Assembly (NCBI GenBank): GCA_050084515.1
Contig: CM114272.1
Location: 41,602,001-41,666,000 of the forward strand
Origin: Blasia pusilla
Taxonomy: Eukaryota > Marchantiophyta > Marchantiopsida > Blasiales
Length of the DNA stretch: 64,000 nucleotides
Direction: 5' to 3'
Shown: positions 44,901 through 56,199 of the stretch, in pieces
Position numbering within the stretch: the stretch's first letter is position 1
How the letters are laid out: each line of letters begins with the position of its first letter
Made by a program: the position numbers and the translations under genes
Notes under the pieces: model-generated
Database searches by the model: none
Told to the model about the DNA's origin: nothing
What the model saw: the letters and a program-made list of their open reading frames with translations, nothing else

Positions 44901-46289
44901 AGACCTAACTAATGTGACTCATAAGTTATCTAATGTAACACCCTATCTAAGTTAGCTAATGTAACACATAATTTATCTCAAGTAATACCCTTATATGATC
45001 ATGAATATGAGTAGGTTGATAACAAGAGGCACGATGGAACCACATTGATCTATGTCAACTTCTATCCTAAGACAAGCAAATAAAAATATTCTGGAAGCAT
45101 CCCTCATGGGTATATATAATATATATCCCCCCTAATCCATAGACTTATGATTCTCAACATATCTCTACCCATCTAGTGTAAAAACCTTAGAAAAGTATTA
45201 ACAAAAATATGATTGATACTAGAATGGATAAATTAAATCAAGCAAAGTGATAATAATATCTCTACTCCTTAGAAATTTGTAAGTCATATTATAAACTCTT
45301 TGGCATCATGTCAAATCCTCGAAACTAATATGGCTCCCTTGAAATCCCTCATCAAAAATTCAACGTGACCATGAGTGGCAGGATGCAACTATTGATGTCA
45401 CAACACAACACTAGCTATATAATTTGTTTCCTAAATGTAAGCATAAGTGCCCCGTCCAAATATAGATTTAGATCTAAATATAGTAACATAAAATCCACAT
45501 TAAGTTAGATTAACAAAACTTAAACTTGTGCAAAATAAGGTGGTGATATGGTCATTAAGTGGCGACTTGAAAGTCATGGTTAAATGGTAAAAAACTATCA
45601 AAAGATTACCAAAATTAATGAAATAACATAGGAACTCCAACTATAAGGTCCAAAACCCTCAAAACTTTAAACTTTACCCCAAAAATATGTAGCTCTCACA
45701 TTATCAGCTTATGCAATCCTATTGCTCCATGTGATATGCCTTCATATTGGCAAATCAAGTTGTATGGATAAGGCTTGCTATGGCTATTGCTATGGTCGGC
45801 AATAAATGGTAATGGGTGGTCGCAATATGGATTCACTAAGCGCATTATAGTTCGCGTTATGGTCAAAAAAATTTCAGCAATGAATTATTTATTCTTCTTC
45901 AACTTGGTGATTTGTGTCAATTATATTTTGTATTGTAGTCACAAATTTGAGAAGACTTGTCATCTTTGTTCCCTATCATCTTCTACAGTTCTAGCTAATT
46001 CGCTCAATTATAAAATAAGCACCCTAATGAGATGCTTATCCGATCTTCCCTACTTACTCTTCTTGAATTTTATAAGACTAGCCTTGCATTCTAGCTCAAA
46101 AATAGAAAAGAAAATAGTGCAATAGATTTTATCTACTATATTATATTCTCAATGTTCAAATGTCCAAATTTTCAATGATGTGGCCCTCAAGAGGTTCTTT
46201 GGAGAGGCACCTATCATTAATGATAGTACTTTGTGAGATGCACCACCCACGCTTGATTTCACTCCCTAGACATAAGACTAGGATTTCCA
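44901..46289. other. AT-rich non-coding DNA
   Basis: It may include the leader of the gag fossil (reading to the left). A 116-residue frame at 45775-46125 has no recognisable domain. Confidence 0.4.
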
Positions 46290-46690
46290 CTGATTACCAT
46301 TTATTGCCAAAGGATGTAAAGTTATGTTAATATCTAACATGAACTAAAGCTCCATGCTGAAAATTGAGCTCCTACAATTACAAATATAGTTCAATATAGA
46401 GATAATACCATGTCAAATACATATGTCAAGATCTTTTTGTCAAGTCAATTTATCGACATTACTAGAACAAGTTTTGCAGTTTTAAGGGATGCCTTTAACC
46501 AGAAATACTCTAAGAAGACTTTCCTAGTGTCACGTAGGTATGCAATGACAACTTATGAAAGTTAGGGTTCAACTATTCCTACAAAATTCCTTATTGTCAT
46601 TAAATATGCTTTTGCTCATGATCTGATCTATGTCGTGCTGTCATCTATACAAAATATGAATCAACTTCAAATGGTAGGGAAATTAGAATC
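46290..46690 (+). pseudogene. Decayed PIF1/Helitron-type helicase fossil
   Basis: KGCKVMLISNMN near 46310 matches the KGxxVMLxxNL motif of PIF1-like helicases. At 46515-46690 one frame with a single TAG reads KKTFLVSRRYAMTTYES-stop-G, then TIPTKFLIVIKYAFAHDLIYVVL and NMNQLQMVG. It aligns with the intact-looking relic at 9470-9616 (KKTFPLVLGYAITTHKSQG, FFAPGLMYVMLS). HKSQG has become YES-stop-G. It is an old copy, strongly AT-shifted. Confidence 0.6.
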
Positions 46691-49600
46691 CTCAAATTGC
46701 GTAATATATGGATGACAAGTTTAGGCTTCAAGGTTTTTCTTTTCAACTTAAGTTACTCTACATTGCAAAATGACTTCTAATCACAATATAAGTCTTAGAT
46801 CTAGAGGTAAAAAATATACTACAAGACCCACCCATCTTGTATCATACATTCAAGAAGTTTATCAAGTATGATCCTATTTATGTGTAGCACTATATGAGCA
46901 TGAGACCAATCCAAATGCAACTTAGTAGGATGACGTTGTCAAGTAGTCTTATTCTTGAGATCAACTTTTTCCTCTCACATTTAATTTTGAGGCCTATTTC
47001 TAACAATCTTGTAATAAGTTCAAGCAAACTACATGGCTTTTGAAAATAGGATACTCAATGATATTCGGAGCATTCCAAAATCCAGAAGCACAAGAACTAC
47101 ACGATGTTCAACCTATCAAAAATTGGATGAGATTTTCGATAACCTTGGACTTATACTAGCCTTTTGGGAGAATTGTGTCACTTGTAGTCAAATACATGCT
47201 AGTATTTTCTAAGGACAAGATTGGAATGATAAACCCAGACTTATCAACAAGGATGATTTAGCTTCAAGCATGTTATTTTAAAGTTTTTAACTAGCTATCT
47301 ATTTTGATCACTTTTCAATTTTTTCTGCAATGTAAATGTCGCCAACTCCTACAAAGTTTTTCCTTTCAAGAATTTTTTTAGAATTCCTTTTATCTAACCT
47401 TTACGTCTTCCAAAAGAAGCATCAAGGTTGCTTGGAAATAGACACATCTATCAATGGGACGGGCATGCCCTATAGGTCCTCTGCTCGATTTTTTGGTATC
47501 CCGATGGCCTGCGAGGACTTAGGATGCGGGAACTTGTGCGGGCTTAGATTAAGGGAGGTGAGCAAGAGTCGGCTTGCACGTAGCCCACACCGGCTTTCCC
47601 TAAACCCGCATTGGCCCAAGCATGGATATGGATATGTCCGCGAACAGAAAATTTTACGGTGTGCAACCTTAAGAAGTACCAAGGTTCAAGCATGTCGACT
47701 TCAAAGTTCAAAGAAATGGTTCTAAAAAGAACTTAGGGCAACATTTTCTTTTCATTTGCATATGGAGGGACTAGATATGATTATCTACTAAACGTCCTAC
47801 CCTCTGATTTTGTCTTACCTTTGTTGATGATCATTGACTTATCATCACTTATTTTATATTCCTCAATAATTATTTACCACATTTTAGTAATCCCTTTTCT
47901 TTATGCTATTTTCAAAATTTACATTGACCTCGATTACTTACTTAAGTATTTTGACTTTTGCAAGATATTGCAAAATTTTTCTCAAATGTATTTTTGCATA
48001 TCTCTTGACATTTCTATATAGAATTTGAGAAAATTTTTGTGTCATGTTTGCAATTTCATCTATATGTCCAATATATTTCTCGATCAAAAATCACTTGTCT
48101 TAAATTTATTTGCAAATAATTTTGATCTTTTCCTTATGAATATAATTTTTAAATTAAAATAATGTCATTCTATAATATAAATAATTTTGTGATTTATTCC
48201 ATCCCTTCAATTGTGCATAGAGAATTGCCATACCAATATAATTTCATATAAGTTATATGCATATGATCATATGTGTTTACCAGATTTCTCGCTATCTTCT
48301 TTGATTCTATAGATTCAGAATTTTGTTTACTACTTTGCTATGTTGAGTTCAATATCAATACCACACTTTCTTGTTGATTATTTAAGCAAACTAGGTCATA
48401 GAGACCCTCAAGAAGACCTCACTAAACAACCACAAATAGTAAAAAAGTTCCAAATGTAATGATTCCACATTAGGCAGATTCATCATCTATTGTAGTTGAT
48501 ACTAATTGATCCATCGTACTACTTTATGTCTACAGTGCAATCTAGCCAAGATTCAATAATTGGTAGAAACTTAATGTAGTTAAGACTCATGTGGTTAGAA
48601 AAGTCGATATTCTTAATGATTTGATAGCATCTCCACATCCATGAGAATGATAACTACATGAATCTATTTTTTCACTTCAAAGGAAATTGAAAGATGCTCT
48701 AGCGAGTTCAAAAGTTTCCTCAAAGATATTGAATATTTCATGATTGTAGGCAATGCAAAGTTGTAGGTATGAGTAATAGAGATATATTCCCTACTCCGAC
48801 AATAATGATATCACTTAACAACTATATTTACTTTTTCTCTCCTTCATTCGAGTTTACAGTTTACTCGAGTTTACTACACATAATCTACTCCTTTCTAGCT
48901 AGTTTTGAATGTGGTGAATCTATTTTGAAGAATATGGCTACTTTAGCAATATTCTTGAAGATACATCGGTTTTTCTACCACTTATGAAAAAGGTATTTTC
49001 ATTACATTTTTTCTTGCAATATCTGTCTAAACTTACTTCCATGACAATCTCAATAGTTTTATCATCCCTTCTATTTGATTGTTTGTACTCCATTACGTAA
49101 TTTCACATTATAACTTTGTTAAGAGTCACATCTCACCATGAACAAAATTGATTTAGTATATCACATTACCTTTTATTACCTCTAGTAATCCTAGGGTACT
49201 TTACTTCCAATTCTCACATCTCAATCCTATCACCTGTAAATTATATTGAAAGACTAGTCATTGATTACAGATACTAATTAGTATATCCATACTTATGCAT
49301 GAAAATTAATTTTAAAAAGTAACTAAAAATTATCATTCAAAACATAAATATAAAATTTCATTTTCTTAAATTTGGAAAGAATGATAACATTCCACTCTTC
49401 TAATTTTTATATAACTCCATTCTTCAATTAAAATTTAAATAATAACCAACTCCCCTAAATTATGTCATCCTTCCATAAAATTTTAAACAATTCCTCTTCC
49501 ACTCCTCCGAGTTCTAAACGCACCAAAATTATATTCATTAACAAAATCATTAATCAGTTTTAATTAATGAACGAATTTTCGTCTTTCATTCAATTTCATT

Positions 49601-50199
49601 TTAATTTCCCAAAATATGAATTAAAATAAAAAATTATCATTATTTTGTCTCATTATCACAGTATTTTATGCTTATATATATGGTAGTCAAGATATACCCA
49701 TTGCGACATAATACCAGATAAATGTGAGGTCGTACTTGGAATTAGTGAAGGCCCGTGCATAACTTGGATTTAAATTACTTATAGACATGACTACTTTTAT
49801 TAAGTGATATTTTGAATAAATATCTGGTTCATGGGACTAGCATTCTATAAGAATATAAAACTAGTAAGTCACTTAAGGATCCCTTATTTGAACGTAACCT
49901 TTTCAGAAAACCCCTTCAAATGAAAAAAATATTTTTGAGAAAAAAAGTCTAGTGACATGTACAGATTTACAAAACTTATCATCTCTTTATTTCTGAAGAG
50001 ATAATATTCCTGAAAAAAAATGAACGATGGGAAATATCGAAAATACAAAAGAAGGCCAAGGTTAAGGCGGAGGTGACATGGACTAATTCTGGGAATCTCG
50101 CGGCTCGTCAATTTATCTCGTTTGTGGTCGTGGCGCAATTCTAGCAGAGCTTCGTCTATTGTGGTAAGGAACTGCACAGTACCTTTCATTCTGTAGCGG
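46691..50199. other. AT-rich non-coding DNA with one GC-richer patch
   Basis: 47455-47640 is GC-richer than its surroundings and may be transposon debris. Other frames (47821-48021, 48769-48987) are short and hydrophobic from T-rich DNA. No gene is supported. Confidence 0.45.
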
Positions 50200-50356
50200 T
50201 CTTTAGTCAATCGTTACGTACGTTGCTGTATTGATTCTTGATCCATCGGACGCCTTTGTTTTCCAGATTTTTTCCCGATCTTTAGTCAATCGTCACGTAC
50301 ACTGCTGGATTGATGCTTGATCCATCGGACGCCTTTTTTTTCCCAGATGTTTTTCC
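50200..50356. repeat. Tandem duplication, two units of about 78 bp
   Basis: GTCTTTAGTCAATCGTTACG...GATCCATCGGACGCCTTTG starting near 50201 is repeated from 50279 with a few changes (TCACGTACACTGCTGGATTG in unit 2). Confidence 0.8.
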
Positions 50357-51323
50357 GCTGCTCTGCTGTTAGCTTTTCATGCTTTTCTCATATGCATCGT
50401 CAACTTTGAAGCAATGGTACAGCAACTACTCGTTGACGAATAGTCTCCACAAGTTCACTTGTGAGTAGCTGTTTAGGTCTGAGGGACGTTGGAAGAGGTT
50501 TAAACGAAAAGTTCACTTGTGCAGTTAGAGGTGATTCTCAGTATGTAGCAGTGGAGCACGTTGAAGCCTTGGGGGTCCAATTTTGCGCTACAACTAGTAT
50601 TCAAAATTGAGCATGTCCTTTTGAATCAAGGTTCCAAATTCAATCACTTGTACAAAAAGTCTTCCTTACCATTGTTTCCGCTGAATTCTATCGTTACAAA
50701 TTTCCTACCTATGTTCAACTCAGGTTACACGCGGCCAAGAAGAAGACGGAAGATATTGACAGACTCAGCTTCAATTTCAAAGCCTGGGTGATAAAAAAAT
50801 AGTGGAGTAGCCTAGAAACTGAAGCGAGACTATGAAGCCAGAAAATTGGAACTCGTTCAAAATGAAAAATCTGGAGCCTAGTGGAAGGTTTCTGCCTCGC
50901 CACTAAGAAGTTCTTCGAAGCTTGAGAGTGAAACAGACTATCAAAACCCAAGAGCATGCCATCTCTGATCCAAGAGAAGCCTGGAAGACGCGCCTACTTT
51001 CATGGCAGGCTCCATGAGAGTAAGCACGTCTTCCAGACCACACTGTGTCGCATAACATATGCAGATGCTTGAGTCATTTATTGCAATAGTCTAGTGTCAT
51101 TCCGGGCACTCTCGAACCAACTCTCTACCCGAAGAATTAAGTCGTAGTTCAACTGCAGCCATTTCCGTATTCGATAATAAAATAAACGTTTACACTCGAG
51201 ATCATTTCACAGACGTTTAAACTCCTCATCCGGCTATACAAAAGAATGTTGATGAGCCCCACAATTCTAAAACCTCATACACAGTTTCGCTACTCCCCAT
51301 TCCTCTCTCCACGCGTGTCAGAC
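50357..51323. other. Intergenic, no supported gene
   Basis: Small frames on both strands (50561-50791 plus, 50715-50957 minus) lack domains. Confidence 0.4.
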
Positions 51324-51371
51324 TATAAAAGTGCAATTCAGATAAAAAGAAAGTGCAAGTCGCCTGGAACA

Positions 51372-51572
51372 ATGTCCGGGGAGAACCGGGGTTACGTGTT
51401 GAGCTGGCCGGAAGAAATTGAAAATTTCCGATTGAGTGCGTCACTTACCGGCCAAAAACCGAGGGTTCAGGGAGAGAGTATCTGTTTAGCCGGCTGGAAT
51501 GACGAAAACTTCATAAATTTTGTAGAGACCGGAAATGTACCGGACCCTGGCTTAGAACATCTCTTGGACTGA
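51372..51572 (+). CDS. Hypothetical small protein, 66 residues
   Basis: The frame MSGENRGYVLSWPEEIENF to NVPDPGLEHLLD starts at ATG 51372, 41 bases after a perfect TATA box (TATAAAAG, 51324-51331). The frame also stays open further upstream, so the start is chosen from the TATA position and a purine-rich context. Composition is acidic and soluble, with several Trp/Gly; no signal peptide or membrane segment. I do not recognise a family. It may be a real small gene, or an exon of a larger one, or chance. Confidence 0.3.
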   Translation: MSGENRGYVLSWPEEIENFRLSASLTGQKPRVQGESICLAGWNDENFINFVETGNVPDPGLEHLLD

Positions 51573-51865
51573 AATTAAATGGTCCAAGTTTTACCATCTA
51601 ACGGACTTGACCTACGAAGGACTCCTTACAATTATGGCAACTCAGAAAAACTGGCTAATTAATATTTCTACCTAGTTTGGCCTTCTCCGAAGAGGAGGGA
51701 AGGATTAGCGAAGAGGAGATAAGTATTCGTCTCCCCCAATTGTCATACCTTGCACAAGAAAACTTGCTACAAGAAGCGACGACGAAGAAAACCCATATCA
51801 CAACGGACATCCCTAACCATAGAGATGTATGAGAAAGATTTGACTAGTTTTTACGAACCGGGTTC

Positions 51866-52030
51866 TTCATCTCCTTATAGTAGGAAACTAGTTTCCATAG
51901 CTTTGCAACTCATCCAACACCCAAGCTAATGGACTTTTGGGCCGACTCATCATCTCTTTATAGTAAGAAACTAGTTTCCATAGCTTTACAACTCACCCAA
52001 CACCCAAGCTAATGGACTTTTATGGCCGAC
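51866..52030. repeat. Tandem duplication, two units of about 83 bp
   Basis: TCATCTCCTTATAGTAGGAAACTAGTTTCC...CAAGCTAATGGACTTTTGGGCCGAC and the following TCATCTCTTTATAGTAAG...GGCCGAC are near-identical and adjacent. Each holds the palindrome GAAACTAGTTTC. Confidence 0.8.
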
Positions 52031-53189
52031 TTAGACCGTAGGAAATACCAGCCCTAGAGGAAATACCGGCCCTAGAGGTTCATTTAGTAGCCGTCATAAT
52101 TCTAGAATAACTGATATTGTATTTATAGTCGTCATAAGTCGCTGATATTCTATTTAATACTTGGTAGGGGGCGAGGATATTTATTCGTTGAATCCCTTTT
52201 AAAAAAATTTCTTATGGGTTTTCCATAGAATTTTTTTTTTTTTTTTTTTTTTTTTTCCCAAGTCTCACTGAACTCACATAACTAAGTTTCGAGTGGGAAT
52301 CATGGTCAAGTGTTTGCATGTCACACGTACCACCTCGTAACATCTCCAAAAGGGATGTCCAAATTGTACGTCTTCAGCATGCTGGAAGGGAATTGAAGCA
52401 ATCGGCAGTATCCAGAGCTTGTCTTGTTATGCTACTGTCGAAGGACGCTACAACTTAGTAAAAAGGATTCCAACCAGCAATAAGCATTCAACTACCTAGC
52501 ATGGATGACCTCGTGATTGTGTGAACTCCATCCATCTGGAACGTTTACCTTTCCACTTTGTTAGATATCAGATGGTCAAAGAAGAGATTATTCTCAACAT
52601 TTTAAATTCCAACTGTCACTGGAATGCGCTAAAATTCCAACTGTTCACTGAAAATTCTCAATCTTGCCTGAAATTGCATGCAGGAAAGCATCTTCATGTA
52701 GAATAACTAGCGTGCCATATCTTGACGAGCGTAGACTTGATGCTTTCAAATAATTTAACTCCCCTAGGTCAAACATCCCCGACGGAAGCCAGCCAGGCCA
52801 GCATGAGATCTAATGGATACATCGGTCTTTGAACGTGTCATTCAAATCAACGATGAAAAGAATTGTTACAATAAAAAAATTTCTTTGACAACAGGAGTCT
52901 GAAGATACGGTTTCAAGCAGAGTAAGAAGGCCGCGTAAAATAAATGAGAAGTCTTACGATGAGCAATCTATGATTTAATTTCTCTTTCTTTTTAATTTCT
53001 TTTGACGCTATACAAGCCACATTTCTCACATTTTCGACGAAACGCACACATGGTTTTGAACTGCATGTGTAAATTGTCTCTGATATGTACACATCTCCGA
53101 ATATTGACAGCGAAAATACTGTTTTTAAATATTATTTGCCCAAAGAATCATTTTTTTCGGTTAGATTTCTAAATTGACGAAATGGTGTG

Positions 53190-53515
53190 GCGTGATAATA
53201 GTTTGCATACATTGTTTCCACTAAAGTGAACTAGAGAAATATATTTGGAGAGGGTTCAGAAGTACGACTTTAGAAATTTCGATTTGCAACGAGTGGCAGA
53301 TATTACATTATAGCGTAGTAAACGATATGACATCATTTAGCGAGATCCAAAACTATTTTCAAAGAAATAGTGCAAAGTGATGATAGTGTGCATATGTTGT
53401 TTCCACTAATATGCACTACAGAAATATGTTTGGAGAGGGTTCAGATGTACGATTTCAGAAGTTTCAAGTTGCAAGAAGTGACAAATTTTACAGTATAGCG
53501 TAGTAAATTACATAT
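53190..53515. repeat. Diverged tandem duplication, unit about 180 bp
   Basis: TTGTTTCCACTAAAGTGAAC...GGAGAGGGTTCAGAAGTACG...TATAGCGTAGTAAACGATAT at 53210-53323 recurs at 53396-53505 as TTGTTTCCACTAATATGCAC...GGAGAGGGTTCAGATGTACG...TATAGCGTAGTAAATTACAT. Confidence 0.75.
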
Positions 53516-54023
53516 CATTCGATCTTAGTTTGCGAGACCTCCTAAAATGAAAACCTTGGAGTTTTGAAGCTAATTTCAGACTGTTCGAAACGTAAATTTT
53601 CAAATCGCAGCAGTTTCCGATTCCAAGTCCATCGTAGATTTTGTATGTAATCTGCAGAACTCAGAGAAGCTCACTGCAAACTCCCTAGTACGCTCGTTCG
53701 CATTGAAAGTCCCAACTTCTGACTACTTCAGCTGACTGTACACCGTCTATGCCAAATCTAACCACTGCCCACTTATTATTCGTCATCTTCGATAGTTAGA
53801 TCGTGAAGAACTTATTTGACTTTACCTTGCCAAGTCCAAGAACTTTTTGTTGAGTTGAGTCGATTGTACATCGCGTTCTAGACCCATGAAAAGTCCAGTA
53901 TCTTCTAACATATTTACTCGCAACCGTCAAAAACTTCTTACCAGCCCAGAGCAACTAGTTGTGAAGCTGACGGTAATCCTTGGAGTTTTGAAGTCTTGCG
54001 TTAATACGTTCGAGGGAAGCTGT

Positions 54024-54767
54024 TTACATCCCAAAAACAGGTAAGTGGGTGAACTGCTCCGTCAACACGAGACCCAAAAATCCGATCATGGCCAAACGCC
54101 CGTTCCATCGCTCTGCTTTGGCGGTGAAAGGCCCAGAGCTGCGAGCATCTGTTGACTCACCATTCATGATGGGAATGATAGACGCGAAGGTGAAGAGCTG
54201 CACAACTCCAATGAAGAAAACCAGTCCGGTATTGTTGGCCGCTGGACTGTAGAGTTGATCGAAGACAGTCAATCCACTGATCCTCTCCGCTACCACTGCC
54301 CAGACGAATCCTAGCATTGCCAGTCGCCCGTTGATAGTTTCAGGCGCCGCACCATCGAAAGCAAAAATACTCGCGAATCCCGTATCACCAGTTTCCGGAC
54401 GCCTCTCAATCTCGGAGCGTGGGTATGGGGAACCACTGGTCGGTTTAGCGCCGAAGACAGACCGCTTCTCGGACTCATTCTCTTCCTGGTTGCGAAGAAT
54501 GTCTTCACGCGTGATATCCTTCTTCGTGGCTTTATCAACGGCATCCCGGACACCATCGATCGCTTCCCTCACTCCGCCAAGAGGAGGTTCTCCGCCCGCT
54601 CGAACCATTTGCAGCCTTCTTCTGGTGACGAGAAGATTGCAAGGTGATGCACTCCCAACCTTACATTCCAACACCGCGCTCTTCCCGACACCTCGAATTT
54701 GTCGACTGGTCAAGCCTCCGAGAGCCGCAGCAGAGGACACCATCGATGCTGTGGTCGCCGCCATCAT
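54024..54767 (-). CDS. Early light-induced protein (ELIP), chloroplast, 247 residues
   Basis: The N-terminus (MMAATTASMVSSAAALGGLT) is Ala/Ser/Thr-rich, a chloroplast transit peptide. A hydrophilic linker (KKDITREDILRNQEENESEK) is followed by three thylakoid helices: about 142-164 with the chlorophyll-binding signature ETINGRLAMLGF, 180-203, and 219-238 with AERWNGRLAMIGF. Paired ExxNGRxAM motifs in helices 1 and 3 define ELIP. It binds chlorophyll/carotenoid and protects thylakoids in light or drying stress. The start is at the tandem ATG 54767; the frame is open further upstream, but a TTTGCAG acceptor-like site at about 54792 suggests a leader intron. No intron interrupts the CDS. G-box/ABRE-like sites lie about 360 bp upstream. 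The gene is intact. Confidence 0.93.
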   Translation of the reverse strand: MMAATTASMVSSAAALGGLTSRQIRGVGKSAVLECKVGSASPCNLLVTRRRLQMVRAGGEPPLGGVREAIDGVRDAVDKATKKDITREDILRNQEENESEKRSVFGAKPTSGSPYPRSEIERRPETGDTGFASIFAFDGAAPETINGRLAMLGFVWAVVAERISGLTVFDQLYSPAANNTGLVFFIGVVQLFTFASIIPIMNGESTDARSSGPFTAKAERWNGRLAMIGFLGLVLTEQFTHLPVFGM

Positions 54768-55126
54768 GGTGTAAAAGAATTTCTTAACCGGCTGCAAACG
54801 AGAGAAGGGAAACAATAGAATTCAAGAATTACAAACAGACGAGAGGAATGTGTGTAGGCTTAGAGTAGACGCTAGCGAAAAAAGTCTCTCTCTCCTTTTC
54901 AAACTAAAATTCTCACTTCTCAGCACCGGGCAACGACAGGAATGTTCAATTGTGAGACTGATACTTTTCGCTGTGCGCGACTCCTCTTTATTCTGGAGAC
55001 CTGGGAAAATGGGAAGTGCAGGCTTTCCCACTTGGCATGCACACTTGGGATGGCATTTGAATTCCACGAGGCTCGAGCGGCCAGCGCTAGTAACGGACGG
55101 TCTACATGTCGCCGATCGGCCTCTGA

Positions 55127-55147
55127 GACACGTGGAGGCGACGTGTC
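55127..55147 (-). promoter_or_regulatory. G-box and ABRE-like pair upstream of ELIP
   Basis: GACACGTGG (palindromic core CACGTG, 55129-55134) and GACGTGTC (55140-55147) are ten bases apart, about 360 bp before the ELIP start. ACGT-core elements of this type bind bZIP factors acting in light and abscisic-acid/drying responses. This agrees with known ELIP induction; binding here is inferred. Confidence 0.5.
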
Positions 55148-55195
55148 TTCCGCTGCGGTGGTGAGCTAGTTCGGTTTGACCGGCGATAGGAGGTG

Positions 55196-55460
55196 GAGAG
55201 GTTTGCAAGACCTAACCTCCTGCTGGTTCCAACGGGTGCAGACTGGTTGCAACAGGTGGAGAGAGACCGTAGCTACACGGTTCCGCGGGATTGTACAACA
55301 AGTTAGGTTTCGACAGTTGTAGATGGAGCGAGATTTTCAGATTTAAGAGATATTTTCAATTTTCTAATAATGTCTTCTGATAAATAATGTTATTTACGAC
55401 CCCTACTATTAGGATTAAAGGTTCTATTTCACATGAGAGGTTTGCAAGACCTAACCTCCT
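55196..55460. repeat. 26-bp direct repeat pair bracketing about 213 bp
   Basis: GAGAGGTTTGCAAGACCTAACCTCCT (26 bp, given as 55196-55221) recurs exactly at 55435-55460. The inner part is itself partly palindromic (AGGTT...AACCT). The segment between holds no gene. Confidence 0.75.
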
Positions 55461-55576
55461 TCTCACTCATAGCATTAGATTCTAGTCACCAAGTTAGGAT
55501 GTGAATGGAGATGTGATAATAAGGACATTTGGATTGATAAGTATTTGCATACCCTCCATTTTTTTTCTTTGCTCTT

Positions 55577-56077
55577 TATGGTGATCGACCACCGTCGACT
55601 ACGGTCAACAGGATTGGCAGACCACGGGCACCCTTTCCCACATTGGTGAGTTTTCCCGCTTTCTATGCATTCAAGGAGGCCGGACCTCGCTTGGTTTGGG
55701 ATGACCAAGTACAAAGGTTGGTGGAGCCCATCGACGATGAGCGAGACCAAGCAATGGGATTCCCCACAAGAGTGACGGTAATACCGTCACTATCAGAGGC
55801 ATTACGACGTCATGTCTTGGGTCAGGTGATGGACCTGAACTGCTTGACATGGATTTTCAGCTTAGGAGTAGCTGAGCAGCGTCATTTGAGGATGCGAAAG
55901 ATCTCAACTGTTGCGTTGGTGAGCCCCATGCCTACCGAGACGGTTGAGGCAGTGGTTGGGGGCGAGACCCGAGGAGATCGATACACAAGGGATGATTGGG
56001 AGAGACACCCTTGGACTTCTTGGGATGTTTTGCACATACGCCAGGAGATGGTAGCCACAACATCGAACATGGTTTAG
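55577..56077 (+). pseudogene. DNMT3-like methyltransferase C-terminus and linker (copy B)
   Basis: The open frame at 55643-56077 includes FPAFYAFKEAG, RLVWDDQVQRLVEP, AMGFPTRVT and LGQVMDLNCLTWIF. It matches the target-recognition end and motif X of copy A without stops over this stretch. The linker GGETRGDR...HPWTSWDVL is also conserved between A and B, which argues that it is translated as part of the polyprotein. Catalytic motifs I, IV, VI and VIII are missing because the copy is truncated on the left. At the codon five residues before GFP, A has TGA where B has CAA. Confidence 0.75.
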
Positions 56078-56199
56078 GGTACTGCAAATGGAGATCCGAT
56101 TTTATAGTTGGCTGTAGGGGAGCAGCTGAGTTATGTTGTCCAAGACGGGGTTGCACCATAGCAACCACCGATATCCACGTCGGAGAGTCCTACCGTAGT

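Larger units (their letters stand above)
51573..54023. other. Intergenic with small tandem repeats, downstream of ELIP
   Basis: Apart from the repeats listed separately there is a T run at 52229-52257. No gene is supported; the frame at 52521-52706 is unsupported. The last part, near 53900-54023, is probably the ELIP 3' UTR. Confidence 0.45.
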
